A stretch of DNA of 64,000 nt from Gammaproteobacteria bacterium (GCA_021773835.1 JAJFJQ010000028.1:372001-436000), one strand, 5' to 3'; counted from the first letter of the stretch, positions 11,359-20,355 are shown. A program made the numbers and translations. Notes: generated by a model from the letters alone, not told the origin.

Positions 11359-12393
11359 ATGGACATCGGTGAGCTTCTCGCCTTCGGCGTAAAAAATGGT
11401 TGTTCGGACATGCACTTATCGGCAGGCCTGCCGCCGATGATCCGAGTAGACGGTGACGTGCGCCGGATCAACGTGCCGTCGATGGACCACACAGAGGTAC
11501 ACGACCTGGTCTACGACATCATGGACGACAAGCAACGCAAGGACTATGAGGAGTTCCTTGAGTGTGACTTTTCCTTCGAGATCCCTGGCCTCGCACGTTT
11601 CCGCGTTAACGCCTTCAACCAACAGCGCGGTTCTGGCGCTGTGTTCAGGACGATTCCCTCCGAGATACTGACCCTAGAGGACCTCAATGCGCCAAATATC
11701 TTCAAGGAGATAGCAGAGATCCCACGTGGTGTGGTGCTCGTGACTGGTCCCACCGGTTCGGGCAAATCGACGACCTTGGCGGCGATGGTCAACCATAAGA
11801 ACGAAACGGAATATGGTCATATTTTGACCATTGAAGACCCGATAGAATTTGTCCATCAGAGCAAAAAATGTCTGATCAACCAACGTGAGGTGCACCGCGA
11901 TACGCTTGGGTTCAACGAGGCGCTACGCTCGGCCCTGCGAGAAGATCCCGATACTATTCTGGTTGGTGAGATGCGCGACCTAGAGACTATCCGCCTTGCC
12001 TTGACCGCTGCGGAAACCGGCCATTTGGTGTTTGGTACCTTGCACACTAGCTCCGCGGCCAAAACAATTGATCGGGTGGTTGACGTTTTTCCGGCAGAGG
12101 AAAAAGACATGGTGCGGGCGATGCTGTCTGAGAGCCTACGGGCGGTAATTTCGCAGACCTTACTGAAAAAAAATGGCGGTGGCCGCATCGCCGCCCATGA
12201 GATCATGATGGGGACGCCGGCAATCCGGAACCTTATCCGTGAAAATAAAATCGCGCAGATGTACTCTGCTATCCAAACTGGACAGCAATTCGGCATGCAG
12301 ACTTTGGACCAAAACCTTGGTGAATTGGTGAAGAGCGGTCAGGTATCGCGAAGTGAAGCATTGTCCAAGGCGACGAACAAAGACACCCTATAG
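11359..12393 (+). CDS. pilT: Type IV pilus retraction ATPase PilT
   Basis: Hexameric ATPase that depolymerises type IV pili for twitching motility, DNA uptake and surface sensing. Walker A is GPTGSGKST (130-138), the Asp box TIEDPIEF and Walker B DTILVGEMRD follow, then the His box TGHLVFGTLHT. The AIRNLIRE motif that distinguishes PilT from PilU is present near the C-terminus. 344 residues. A good ribosome site (AAGGGGG) precedes the ATG. It is transcribed with two further ATPase genes. Confidence 0.97.
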   Translation: MDIGELLAFGVKNGCSDMHLSAGLPPMIRVDGDVRRINVPSMDHTEVHDLVYDIMDDKQRKDYEEFLECDFSFEIPGLARFRVNAFNQQRGSGAVFRTIPSEILTLEDLNAPNIFKEIAEIPRGVVLVTGPTGSGKSTTLAAMVNHKNETEYGHILTIEDPIEFVHQSKKCLINQREVHRDTLGFNEALRSALREDPDTILVGEMRDLETIRLALTAAETGHLVFGTLHTSSAAKTIDRVVDVFPAEEKDMVRAMLSESLRAVISQTLLKKNGGGRIAAHEIMMGTPAIRNLIRENKIAQMYSAIQTGQQFGMQTLDQNLGELVKSGQVSRSEALSKATNKDTL

Positions 12394-12428
12394 CCGGCAT
12401 CGCAAACTTATTTAAGTAGAGAGCTAAG

Positions 12429-13595
12429 ATGGAACGAGAACAAGCGATCAAATATATGCGCGACCTGCTCAAATTGATGGTCGACAAAAAGGGCTCGGAC
12501 TTGTTTATCACGGTCGAATTCCCTCCGGCAATCAAGATCGATGGCAAGGTCACGCCCGTGTCTAAAACCAAGCTCACGGCGGAAAACTCTAAGGCACTGG
12601 CTTACGCGATCATGAACGATCGTCAGTTGAAGGAGTTCGAGGCAACCAAAGAGTGTAACTTCGCAATCGCGCCCGCGGGGATCGGCCGCTTTCGAGTCAA
12701 CGCGTTCATCCAACAAACGTTCACCGGTATGGTGCTTAGAACGATTGAAACCGACGTGCCGACGATCGACGGTCTCGGCTTACCTATGGTAATGAAGGAC
12801 ATTGCCATGACCAAACGCGGTCTGGTGATATTTGTCGGTGGAACGGGATCCGGGAAATCTACGTCCTTGGCGGCCATCATCAATCATCGAAACGAAAACA
12901 GCTACGGCCACATCATCACCATTGAAGACCCGATCGAGTACGTCCATCCACACAAGAACTGCATTATCATGCAACGGGAAGTCGGGGTTGATTGCGACGA
13001 TTGGGATGTCGCGTTGAAAAATACCTTACGCCAAGCGCCAGATGTGATTCTGCTCGGGGAAATACGCGATCGAGAGACGATGGAGTTTGGCATCGCGTTT
13101 GCAGAAACCGGTCACCTTGCGATGGCGACACTGCATGCTAACAGCGCCAATCAGGCGCTTGACCGGATCATCAACTTTTTTCCTGAAGAGCGACGTAGCC
13201 AATTACTTATGGACTTGTCGCTGAACTTAAAAGGCATTGTGTCCCAACGCTTACTCAAGCATACCAACGGTACGGGGCGCGTTGCGGCGATCGAGGTGTT
13301 GCTCAATTCACCACTAATAGCCGATTTGGTGTTGAAGGGCGAGGTCCATGAGATTAAGAACATCATGTCAAAATCGAACGAACTTGGCATGAAGACTTTT
13401 GACCAAGCCTTATTCGATCTATACGAGGAAGATTTGGTTACCTACGAAGACGCGCTACGTAACGCGGATTCAATGAACGAACTACGTTTGCGTATCAAAC
13501 TCGAAGGTAAGGCAGCGAAAGGTGCCGATAAACTTGAAGGGCTCGACCATTTGTCGTTGGAGGAGTCGGAGGAAGAAAGCGGGATGTTACGCTAA
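12429..13595 (+). CDS. pilU: PilT-dependent retraction ATPase PilU
   Basis: Accessory retraction motor that works with PilT. It has Walker A GGTGSGKST, Asp box TIEDPIEYVHPH, Walker B DVILLGEIRD and His box TGHLAMATLHA. In place of PilT's AIRNLIRE it has the PilU-type sequence LIADLVLKGEVHEIKNIM. The 388 residues include an acidic tail (EESEEESGMLR). It follows pilT by 35 bases and precedes the third ATPase by 3 bases. It is the closer of the two PilU-type copies to Pseudomonas PilU. Confidence 0.92.
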   Translation: MEREQAIKYMRDLLKLMVDKKGSDLFITVEFPPAIKIDGKVTPVSKTKLTAENSKALAYAIMNDRQLKEFEATKECNFAIAPAGIGRFRVNAFIQQTFTGMVLRTIETDVPTIDGLGLPMVMKDIAMTKRGLVIFVGGTGSGKSTSLAAIINHRNENSYGHIITIEDPIEYVHPHKNCIIMQREVGVDCDDWDVALKNTLRQAPDVILLGEIRDRETMEFGIAFAETGHLAMATLHANSANQALDRIINFFPEERRSQLLMDLSLNLKGIVSQRLLKHTNGTGRVAAIEVLLNSPLIADLVLKGEVHEIKNIMSKSNELGMKTFDQALFDLYEEDLVTYEDALRNADSMNELRLRIKLEGKAAKGADKLEGLDHLSLEESEEESGMLR

Positions 13596-13598
13596 GCG

Positions 13599-14657
13599 AT
13601 GGATATTACGCCGTACCTAAAGTTGCTGCGAGATAAAGAGGGCTCAGACCTCTTCTTCAGTGTCGGTGCTCCGGTTAAGATTAAGATCGAGGGGCAAGTC
13701 AGTTCAGTTGGTAAGACAGTATTAACTGGCGAACTGGCGAAAGCCGCGGCATACGGCATCATGACCGAGAGCCAGATCAATCGTTTTGAAGACACGCTGG
13801 AGTGTGACTTCGCGATTTCTCTACCGGATAAGTCCGCGCGTTATAGAGTCAATGTTTTTCGGCAACGCGGCGAGACCAGTATGGTACTGCGGCGCATCCC
13901 TTCTCAGATCCCGACGATCGATGAGCTGGCGCTACCTGAAGTGCTCAAGGCGTTAGTGATGCACAAACGTGGATTGATTCTCATGGTCGGAGCGACCGGA
14001 TCAGGTAAGTCAACCACGCTGGCGGCGATGGTTAACGAACGCAATCAAAAGATGACCGGGCACATCTTGACGATAGAAGATCCGATCGAGTTTTCTCATC
14101 CGAATTTAAAATCGATTATCAATCAGCGTGAGGTCGGTGTCGACACGATGACCTATCGCAATGCCTTACGGGCATCCTTGCGCGAAGCTCCCGATGTAAT
14201 TCTAATTGGTGAAGTTCGTGACCGAGAGACCATGGAGGCCGCGCTGGAACTTTGCAATACGGGACATTTGTGCTTGTCGACGCTTCACGCTAACAATGCA
14301 AACCAAGCGATGGAGCGAGTGATAAATCTCTTTACTCAAGATTTACATAAGCAACTGTTCCTTGATCTCTCGCTGAATATCAGAGCTGTTATCTCACAGC
14401 GCTTGGTCCAAGCGATTGACGGTCGACGGGTCGCCGCCATCGAGATCTTAATCAACACGCCGCACATTGCCGATCTTATTCTGAAGGGTAATATCAGTGA
14501 CCTTAAAGAGGCGATGGAGCAGAGCGGTGCGAAGGGCATGCAAACATTCGATATGGCGTTATATGATCTTTACAAAGAAGAACGCATCGACCTGGAAGAA
14601 GCACTCAGTAATGCCGACTCGCGCACGAACCTAGAAGCGCGGATCAACTTCGGCTAA
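13599..14657 (+). CDS. Second PilU-type (PilT/PilU family) retraction ATPase
   Basis: 352-residue PilT/PilU family ATPase with all motor motifs intact: Walker A GATGSGKST, Asp box TIEDPIEFSHPN, Walker B DVILIGEVRD and His box TGHLCLSTLHA. The C-terminal region reads HIADLILKGNISDLKEAM, so it is PilU-like and lacks AIRNLIRE. It starts 3 bases after pilU and is surely co-transcribed. It may replace or modulate PilU in the retraction complex, or serve a second pilus machine. A pilT-pilU-pilU-like tandem is more than Pseudomonas has at this locus. Confidence 0.88.
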   Translation: MDITPYLKLLRDKEGSDLFFSVGAPVKIKIEGQVSSVGKTVLTGELAKAAAYGIMTESQINRFEDTLECDFAISLPDKSARYRVNVFRQRGETSMVLRRIPSQIPTIDELALPEVLKALVMHKRGLILMVGATGSGKSTTLAAMVNERNQKMTGHILTIEDPIEFSHPNLKSIINQREVGVDTMTYRNALRASLREAPDVILIGEVRDRETMEAALELCNTGHLCLSTLHANNANQAMERVINLFTQDLHKQLFLDLSLNIRAVISQRLVQAIDGRRVAAIEILINTPHIADLILKGNISDLKEAMEQSGAKGMQTFDMALYDLYKEERIDLEEALSNADSRTNLEARINFG

Positions 14658-14707
14658 GGACGATCGACGCGCCGAGGCTGGCGTTGGTTGCCGCACGGCG
14701 AGCTAAC

Positions 14708-15076
14708 GTGAGCGACCCAAGCAACCCAGCCGGACCGAAGCCACCAATAGAACTTAAGCAAAACCGAAATGATCGCGTCTGGACGGTGGTGCGGGAAATC
14801 CCGTACGGTCTGGTTGCAACCTACGGTCAAATTGCGGCTCTTGCCGGCATTACCGGGCGCAGCGGCGCACGTCAGGTTGGCTACGCGCTCGCTTCATTGA
14901 CCAAAGATTCAAAAGTGCCGTGGCACCGCGTAATCAATGCAAGCGGGAAACTTAGCCCCCGCGCAGATCCGGACGCAGTTGAGTTCCAGCGGATGTTACT
15001 GGAGGCAGAAGGGGTTGATCTCGATCACCGCGCGTGCATCGATTTAGGGCGTTACAGATGGCAACCGGAAAATTAG
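14708..15076 (+). CDS. Alkyltransferase-like protein (ATL), MGMT fold without the active cysteine
   Basis: Matches the DNA-binding domain of O6-alkylguanine-DNA alkyltransferase: the YGLVATYGQIAALAG helix region and GARQVGYAL recognition helix are clear. The active-site motif is PWHRV (71-75), where repair enzymes have PCHRV, so Trp replaces the acceptor Cys. That is the hallmark of ATL proteins (E. coli YbaZ), which bind O6-alkylguanine and recruit nucleotide-excision repair. I chose GTG 14708; a TTG at 14684 is an alternative. The 3' end overlaps the next gene. Confidence 0.88.
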   Translation: MSDPSNPAGPKPPIELKQNRNDRVWTVVREIPYGLVATYGQIAALAGITGRSGARQVGYALASLTKDSKVPWHRVINASGKLSPRADPDAVEFQRMLLEAEGVDLDHRACIDLGRYRWQPEN

Positions 15077-15459
15077 AACAATCGCCAACGGAGCAGAGTT
15101 CAAATCGGCGATGGTTGCCGCTTATCTTTCTATTCGTGGCATTCATTGCGTTGACCCAATATGCGCAAAGCCCAGCTGTCGAACCCGTAATGTGTACGGA
15201 GAAATTAGGGGTAGCAGCAGCTGACGTGGTGATGCTGAGTGCGAGTTGGTGTCGCTACTGCCGAAAAGCGCGCGGCTTTTTCGTCTCCGAGCAGGTCAGC
15301 TATTGCGAATACGATATCGAAAAAACGGTTACAGGCGCTGCGATGTATCAACGCAGCCGGTTCGGCGCTATCCCCGTGATCTTCGTTGGTGGTGAGACCC
15401 TGGTCGGTTTTGACCGGGACAGTATCGAATTGGTACTGGCCGCCAATGACCTTCTCTGA
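15058..15459 (+). CDS. Membrane-anchored glutaredoxin-like protein
   Basis: 133 residues: one N-terminal membrane segment (about 20-36), then a thioredoxin-fold domain with a dithiol motif CRYC (65-68) and the cis-proline stretch GAIPVIFV (about 103-110), which is typical of glutaredoxins. A further Cys lies in SYCEYD. It probably acts on thiols at the inner membrane, facing the periplasm. The ATG at 15058 overlaps the ATL gene by 19 bases; a start 24 bases upstream is possible but less likely. The substrate is unknown. Confidence 0.75.
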   Translation: MATGKLEQSPTEQSSNRRWLPLIFLFVAFIALTQYAQSPAVEPVMCTEKLGVAAADVVMLSASWCRYCRKARGFFVSEQVSYCEYDIEKTVTGAAMYQRSRFGAIPVIFVGGETLVGFDRDSIELVLAANDLL

Positions 15460-15470
15460 AGGGACAACAA

Positions 15471-16196
15471 TTAATCCAACTGTACTTGGAGTCGATATAG
15501 GGGGTGTCCGCTGGCGGCGTATTTGCGTTCGAATGGCGTAATGGGTGCGTCCGCGAAGAACCTCTTTACTGGCACGTACTTTGCCGCGGCAATTTCAAGC
15601 GCCGCGGCAAATTCGGAAACGTAGATTTCCCAGTTACTGCGCAATTCTAGACATCCACCGAGCGCTAGTAAGTGTTTGAAAACCGGGTGCCCATGCCAGC
15701 GCCGCTGTAGATGTTTGGCCTTAGGCCACGGATTCGGATAGAGCAGTAAATGGCGCCACACAGGCCATCTCGCTTGAACCGCAAGGCGCCACAAATCGAC
15801 GCAATCCCCATGCACAAAATGCAAATTTGGTAACGTATCACCTACCTCTGCGCGGGCGATGCGCGCATCGCTTTTGTCTATACCAATGACGAGCTTGTCC
15901 GGAAATGCAGCGGCGAATGAGCGGCTACTTTCGCCGTTGCCACAACCGGAATCGAGGATCACTGAACTACGGCTCGCGTTGACAATTTCGTCAATGCGAT
16001 CAAACTCGCTACGGCTAAAGGTAGCGATAGGACGGAGATAAGAAATTTTCTGATGCTTGCTGACGATCTTCGCTAGCTGTCGGTGGTTCGATTGCTGGTT
16101 ACTCGATACCGGCGACGAATGTCCGATCTCCGGCTCGGCGTCAGTGCCTTCGATCAAGTGGGCATCAACGATACCCGCAGACAGGATCGTGCTCAC
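15471..16196 (-). CDS. TrmB-like SAM-dependent methyltransferase
   Basis: 241 residues with methyltransferase motif I (VILDSGCGNGESS), VIGIDKSDARIARA and a TrmB-like block LYPNPWPKAKHLQRRWHGHP. In TrmB, the tRNA m7G46 methyltransferase, the equivalent is PDPWPKKRHHKRR. The similarity is real but divergent, so the substrate may be another tRNA position or a different RNA. The longer open frame to 16298 is probably not translated: GTG 16196 overlaps the stop of the upstream PyrK-like gene as GTGA. It ends the pyr operon. Confidence 0.75.
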   Translation of the reverse strand: MSTILSAGIVDAHLIEGTDAEPEIGHSSPVSSNQQSNHRQLAKIVSKHQKISYLRPIATFSRSEFDRIDEIVNASRSSVILDSGCGNGESSRSFAAAFPDKLVIGIDKSDARIARAEVGDTLPNLHFVHGDCVDLWRLAVQARWPVWRHLLLYPNPWPKAKHLQRRWHGHPVFKHLLALGGCLELRSNWEIYVSEFAAALEIAAAKYVPVKRFFADAPITPFERKYAASGHPLYRLQVQLD

Positions 16197-17089
16197 GCGA
16201 ACACGACATCGGCAGCTTCGAATACCGGCCCGTCGACGCAGACACGTTTCATCGCGGGGCCCTCGCTGGTCCTTACTTCGACGGTACAACCGGCGCAACC
16301 ACCCACACCGCAGGCCATGAACTCTTCAAGTGATATTTGGCATTTGAGATTAAAATTTCGAGCGAGATCGGCCACTGCTTTAAGCATTGGGGTTGGACCG
16401 CAGGCGAAGATCTCAATGTCATCGTCGTGCGTTCGCTGCTGATATTCGATCCAATGCGACGCAAGGTCTGTAACAAAGCCATCAAAGCACCCAGCGAAAC
16501 CTTGCTGCGTAGCCAAGCGGCAGGGGATCCCCCAGTCTTCCATCAGCGGCATTGTGCCGGTGACGTGTGCTGGAATTCCGCCAACCAAGATCTGGGAGGG
16601 CACTACGGAGAAAGGAAACGGAACTTCAGATCCCATTATCACGAACGGATTGAACGCCCCGGTGCGTAGGTGTTCAGCTAAAAATACCATTGGTGGGATG
16701 CCGACCCCGCCGCCTATCAATAGCGGCTGAGGGCAATGCCCATCTTGTTTAAACGGTATGCCGATAGGCCCGATTAAGCTGACGATTTCGCCAGTTTTTC
16801 GTTCAGCCAGGAGGTTTGTACCAACGCCGTGTGCCTTGAACAAGATATCGATCCAGCCTTGCTCAGCATCCGCGCGCATTACCGACATTGGTCTTCGGAG
16901 CTGGAGTTCCGGCGCGCAACGAAGGTGGACAAAATGTCCCGCCTTGCAACGCCCGGCAATACGCGGGGCACGCAAACGCAATACGTGTTGTGCCCCTGCG
17001 TGTGCCGTCACGGATAGGACCTCACCGTCTTCGACTAAGATGGAGTCGCGCGTGCTTGGCAACACATTACTGTGTGCAACTTTAGCCAT
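16193..17089 (-). CDS. PyrK-like FAD/[2Fe-2S] electron-transfer protein
   Basis: Resembles the electron-transfer subunit of class 1B dihydroorotate dehydrogenase. The FAD-binding motif RRPMSV is at 66-71, the NAD-binding loop GGGVGIPP at about 127-133, and the [2Fe-2S] ligands are Cys260, Cys265, Cys268 and Cys284 (ACGVGGCAGC, then RVC). 298 residues is longer than Bacillus PyrK. Its ATG overlaps the pyrC' stop by 8 bases. No PyrD lies beside it, so its electron acceptor is open: a distant PyrD, or an unrelated oxidoreductase. The pyrimidine link rests on fold and position. Confidence 0.82.
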   Translation of the reverse strand: MAKVAHSNVLPSTRDSILVEDGEVLSVTAHAGAQHVLRLRAPRIAGRCKAGHFVHLRCAPELQLRRPMSVMRADAEQGWIDILFKAHGVGTNLLAERKTGEIVSLIGPIGIPFKQDGHCPQPLLIGGGVGIPPMVFLAEHLRTGAFNPFVIMGSEVPFPFSVVPSQILVGGIPAHVTGTMPLMEDWGIPCRLATQQGFAGCFDGFVTDLASHWIEYQQRTHDDDIEIFACGPTPMLKAVADLARNFNLKCQISLEEFMACGVGGCAGCTVEVRTSEGPAMKRVCVDGPVFEAADVVFA

Positions 17090-18362
17090 TGGTGTTGTAG
17101 ACGATGCGGCCGTCGATTACGGTCAAGGTTACTTTTCCGCGCACGGTCTGATGTAAGAACGGTGTGTTTTTACCGGCGCTGGTAATACTGTCGTTGGACA
17201 CGACCCACTCACGTGCCGGATCAAAAACGCAGATGTCCGCCGGTGTATCAGCGGCGAGCGAGCCCGCCTCGAGACCAAGGATCTCGCTCGGGGCTTGGCT
17301 AACCGCGGCGATCGCCGTGCTTAGGTCGAACGCGTTACGTTCTACTAGGGATAACAGTGCGGGGATAAAAGTGTCGAAGCTCGATACCCCAGGCGCCGAT
17401 AAACTGAATGGTGTAGCTTTCGCGTCCGCGTCGTGCGGCTCATGGTTCGCACATATCGCAGCGACATCACGTTTTTTGATGCCGGTCCTCAAGCGCGTTC
17501 GGTCACCCCTGTCACGCAACGGCGGCCGTAAGTGGTAATTTGGATCGAAAGTGCCGACGTCGCGATCGGTGAACAACAGGTTCGATAGCGCTACGTCGGC
17601 AGTTACCGGAAGGCCGGCGCGGCGTGCGCGTGCAATCAAAGCGATAGAACGGCCGCTTGAGAGTCGGCAAAAATGGGCTCGGACACCGGTTTCTTCCACC
17701 AATGTGAGGTCACGGTTAACGGCGATGATTTCATCCGCCTCAGGAATGCCCGGGATCCCTAGGCGCGTGCTTACCGCGCCTTCGTGCATTCTCCCGTCTC
17801 GATTCAACCAATAGTCGAGCGGATGCAGAAAGACGGTCAGTTCGTAGCTTGCAGCATAAGCCAGCGCGTGGCGGAGTACGGCCGTGTCCCGAATCGCGTG
17901 ATCCGCGTTCGTCACCGCGACACAGCCACTGGCTTTCAACGCACTCATTTCGGCCAATACGTCACCTTGCAGGCCGTGCGTAAGAGCGCCGAGACACAAC
18001 ACCCGTGCGGCGCGTGCGCTACGCGCACGTTGTTTTATATGTTCAACCACCGACGCATTGTCGATTACCGGTACCGTGTCTGGGGTACAACACACACTCG
18101 TAAAGCCGCCCGCCGCCGCGGCTCTGCTTTCGCTAGCAATTGTCGCTTTATGCTCTAACCCGGGTTCGCGTAGGTGGGCACCGAGTTCGATAAATCCTGG
18201 TGTGAGGATCTGGCCTCGCAGATCGATAGTTTCATCGGCTATGAACCCCTTAGGTGCGCGGCCGACTTTAACTATCCGAGCCCCGTCGATGTACACATTC
18301 GCGCATTTGTCGGTTTTAGTTGCTGGGTCGATTACACGGGCGCCGGCCAGACATAACGACAT
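17082..18362 (-). CDS. Dihydroorotase-like protein, probably inactive (PyrC'/PyrX)
   Basis: Amidohydrolase-fold homologue of dihydroorotase with several metal and catalytic residues changed. The HxH motif that should read like HVHLREPG is GAHLREPG, with the first His lost. HICHVS is HFCRLSS, with the second His lost. The catalytic TDHAPH is ANHEPH, so the Asp is Asn. Pseudomonads carry a similar non-catalytic PyrC' that is needed to assemble aspartate transcarbamoylase, and the adjacent pyrB supports that role. ATG 18362 starts 1 base after the pyrB stop. A functional dihydroorotase must lie elsewhere. Confidence 0.85.
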   Translation of the reverse strand: MSLCLAGARVIDPATKTDKCANVYIDGARIVKVGRAPKGFIADETIDLRGQILTPGFIELGAHLREPGLEHKATIASESRAAAAGGFTSVCCTPDTVPVIDNASVVEHIKQRARSARAARVLCLGALTHGLQGDVLAEMSALKASGCVAVTNADHAIRDTAVLRHALAYAASYELTVFLHPLDYWLNRDGRMHEGAVSTRLGIPGIPEADEIIAVNRDLTLVEETGVRAHFCRLSSGRSIALIARARRAGLPVTADVALSNLLFTDRDVGTFDPNYHLRPPLRDRGDRTRLRTGIKKRDVAAICANHEPHDADAKATPFSLSAPGVSSFDTFIPALLSLVERNAFDLSTAIAAVSQAPSEILGLEAGSLAADTPADICVFDPAREWVVSNDSITSAGKNTPFLHQTVRGKVTLTVIDGRIVYNTNG

Positions 18363-18363
18363 A

Positions 18364-19329
18364 TCAGCTTGCCCCCGCCGCCGCATGCGTTCCGATCACG
18401 AGCGACATGACGGCCATGCGCACAGCGATGCCGTGAGTAACCTGATGTAGGATCACCGACTGCGAACCATCGGCGACCGCCGAGTCAATCTCGACCCCCC
18501 GGTTGATCGGTCCCGGGTGCATCACGACGGCGTCGTTCGCCGCCAGCTTAAGCCGGCGTTCCGTCAGGCCATAGGCCTGGAAGTACTCCTGGGCGCTAGG
18601 GAGTAACGGGCTGTTCATCCGCTCTTGCTGCAAGCGGAGCATCATAACAACATCGGCCCCGGCAATGCCGTCTTCAATGCGATTGAAAACCTTGGCGCCG
18701 AGTGCTTCAACCTGCGTCGGAATAAGGGTTTTGGGCCCGACCACTCTTACCTCAGCCACCCCCAATGTATTGAGCGCTTGGATCTCAGATCGAGCCACTC
18801 GAGAATGCGTAATATCACCGACAATTGCGACGACCAAGCCATCGAAGTGTTGTTTCGCTCGCCGGATGGTGAACATATCCAACATCGCTTGTGTAGGGTG
18901 TTGATGGCGTCCGTCGCCGGCATTAATAACACTAATATGCGGGGCTACTTGATCGGCAATGAATTCGGCCGCGCCGCTGTTTTGATGGCGAACGACGAAC
19001 ATATCGCATTGCATTGCTTCGAGAGTCCGCAAGGTGTCGGTCAAAGATTCACCTTTGCTGGTTGCGCTCGCCGCAATGTTCAAATTGATGATGTCGGCCG
19101 ATAGACGTTTTGCGGCGAGTTCGAAGGTCGTCCTGGTTCGTGTGCTGGGTTCAAAAAACAAATTGACGACGGTCTTCCCACGAAGCAGGGGCACGTTCTT
19201 TACCGCACGCTCGCCGACTGGTGCAAAGCGTTCCGCACTGTCGAGCACCTCGGTTAACAACGCGCGCGACAAGCCCTCGATCGTCAAGAAGTGCTTGAGG
19301 CGACCTTGCTCGTCGAGCTGCTGATTCAC
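18364..19329 (-). CDS. pyrB: Aspartate carbamoyltransferase catalytic subunit
   Basis: Condenses carbamoyl phosphate with aspartate, the first committed pyrimidine step. The carbamoyl-phosphate motif [15 protein letters not shown] is present, together with [15 protein letters not shown] (mobile Ser/Lys loop), [10 protein letters not shown] and [13 protein letters not shown]. 321 residues. No pyrI regulatory gene is nearby, and the neighbour is an inactive PyrC homologue, which fits the PyrB6-PyrC'6 type of enzyme. It lies downstream of pyrR after an 88-base gap. Confidence 0.96.
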   Translation of the reverse strand: MNQQLDEQGRLKHFLTIEGLSRALLTEVLDSAERFAPVGERAVKNVPLLRGKTVVNLFFEPSTRTRTTFELAAKRLSADIINLNIAASATSKGESLTDTLRTLEAMQCDMFVVRHQNSGAAEFIADQVAPHISVINAGDGRHQHPTQAMLDMFTIRRAKQHFDGLVVAIVGDITHSRVARSEIQALNTLGVAEVRVVGPKTLIPTQVEALGAKVFNRIEDGIAGADVVMMLRLQQERMNSPLLPSAQEYFQAYGLTERRLKLAANDAVVMHPGPINRGVEIDSAVADGSQSVILHQVTHGIAVRMAVMSLVIGTHAAAGAS

Positions 19330-19417
19330 GGGTTATCTTTGAGAATAAATAGTGTCGTGCGCGCCGAGGGCATGAGGACAGGCGCTGCGGGTCTCGAAGT
19401 GCGATAGGCGCTTTTGT

Positions 19418-19921
19418 TCAAGTCTTGGCTTTGCAAAGTTCTAAGCGTAAACGGTCGGGTCCAAGGAGTTTAACATGTTCGCTCGCCGCCAACGTGAGCC
19501 GGGTGCCGACAATGTCCGCCTGGATTGGTAGTTCTCGCCCGCCCCGTTCTACGAGTACGACCAAGGTGATGGACGACGGGCGCCCATAGTCAAATATCTC
19601 ATTCATCGCCGCGCGCACGGTTCGCCCGGTGTATAGGATGTCGTCGACCAGGATCAGATGTCGGTCATTCACGTCAAACGGCAGCTTCGAGGGTTCAACG
19701 GTTGGATGCAGACCGATGCGGCTAAAATCATCACGATAGAAAGCGATGTTTAATTCGCCGACAGGCGCCTCATTTCCAATCCGCTTATGAAGGTGTTGTG
19801 CGATCCAGACGCCGCCGGTGTGGACGCCGACGATTATGGGATCTTCACGAGCTGCGTTGTCGATATGTTGCTGGAGATCCGCGCCCATGTTGTCCAACAG
19901 TTCTGCCACATCAATTTTCAT
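19418..19921 (-). CDS. pyrR: PyrR: pyr operon regulator / uracil phosphoribosyltransferase
   Basis: 167-residue type I phosphoribosyltransferase fold with the PRPP motif LILVDDILYTGRTVRAA and the PyrR-typical DFSRIG and VERGGRELP stretches. In Gram-positive bacteria PyrR binds pyr mRNA to attenuate transcription; in pseudomonads its regulatory role is less clear. Its position first in the pyrR-pyrB-pyrC' series makes local control plausible, but I did not recognise a PyrR RNA site in the 88 bases before pyrB. The start overlaps the ruvX stop by 4 bases. Confidence 0.93.
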   Translation of the reverse strand: MKIDVAELLDNMGADLQQHIDNAAREDPIIVGVHTGGVWIAQHLHKRIGNEAPVGELNIAFYRDDFSRIGLHPTVEPSKLPFDVNDRHLILVDDILYTGRTVRAAMNEIFDYGRPSSITLVVLVERGGRELPIQADIVGTRLTLAASEHVKLLGPDRLRLELCKAKT

Positions 19922-20352
19922 TGACTCCTTACAGCCCCATCGGTAGCTGGCTGTTCAAGCCAAGTGAGTAGGATCATCTTCGCCGCTGCCGCATCCAGTC
20001 CATTCGTGCGGGCTTGCTCATCGTTGCCGGCAGCGTAGGACGATAGGCGCTCATCGATATAGGTTACCGGTCGCTGATAGCGACCGCTAAGTCGCCGAGA
20101 GAAGCGTTCGATCGCATCGCTGAAGGAATTGGCTTCATCGCTCTCAAGCCGTGGCATCCCGACGACGAATAAATCAGGGGCCCATTCGTCCACGATCTCG
20201 GCAATTTCAGGCCAGCTCGGTTCTCCATCGCGAGCCGGTACGACTTTCAATGCAGTAGCGGTGCGCGAGACGGTCTGTCCAACAGCGACACCGATGCGTT
20301 TGTAACCGTAGTCAAAGGCCATCGCCGTTAACGCTTGCGGGTCGGAAGTCAT
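19918..20352 (-). CDS. ruvX: Holliday junction resolvase-like / pre-16S rRNA nuclease RuvX (YqgF)
   Basis: 144-residue RNase H-like fold. The first acidic residue is in AFDYGYKRIGVAVG, the second block is VVGMPRLESDE and the C-terminal DERLSSYAA and DAAAAKMIL motifs complete the site. The family trims the 5' end of 16S rRNA; a resolvase role was proposed earlier. It sits 3 bases after yqgE and overlaps pyrR, the usual yqgE-ruvX-pyrR arrangement of pseudomonads. Confidence 0.94.
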   Translation of the reverse strand: MTSDPQALTAMAFDYGYKRIGVAVGQTVSRTATALKVVPARDGEPSWPEIAEIVDEWAPDLFVVGMPRLESDEANSFSDAIERFSRRLSGRYQRPVTYIDERLSSYAAGNDEQARTNGLDAAAAKMILLTWLEQPATDGAVRSQ

Positions 20353-20355
20353 GAG

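Noticed and set aside
16197-16298. 34-codon N-terminal extension of the TrmB-like gene
   Set aside because: Arg/Cys-rich sequence that overlaps the PyrK-like coding region; the GTGA-coupled start is better.
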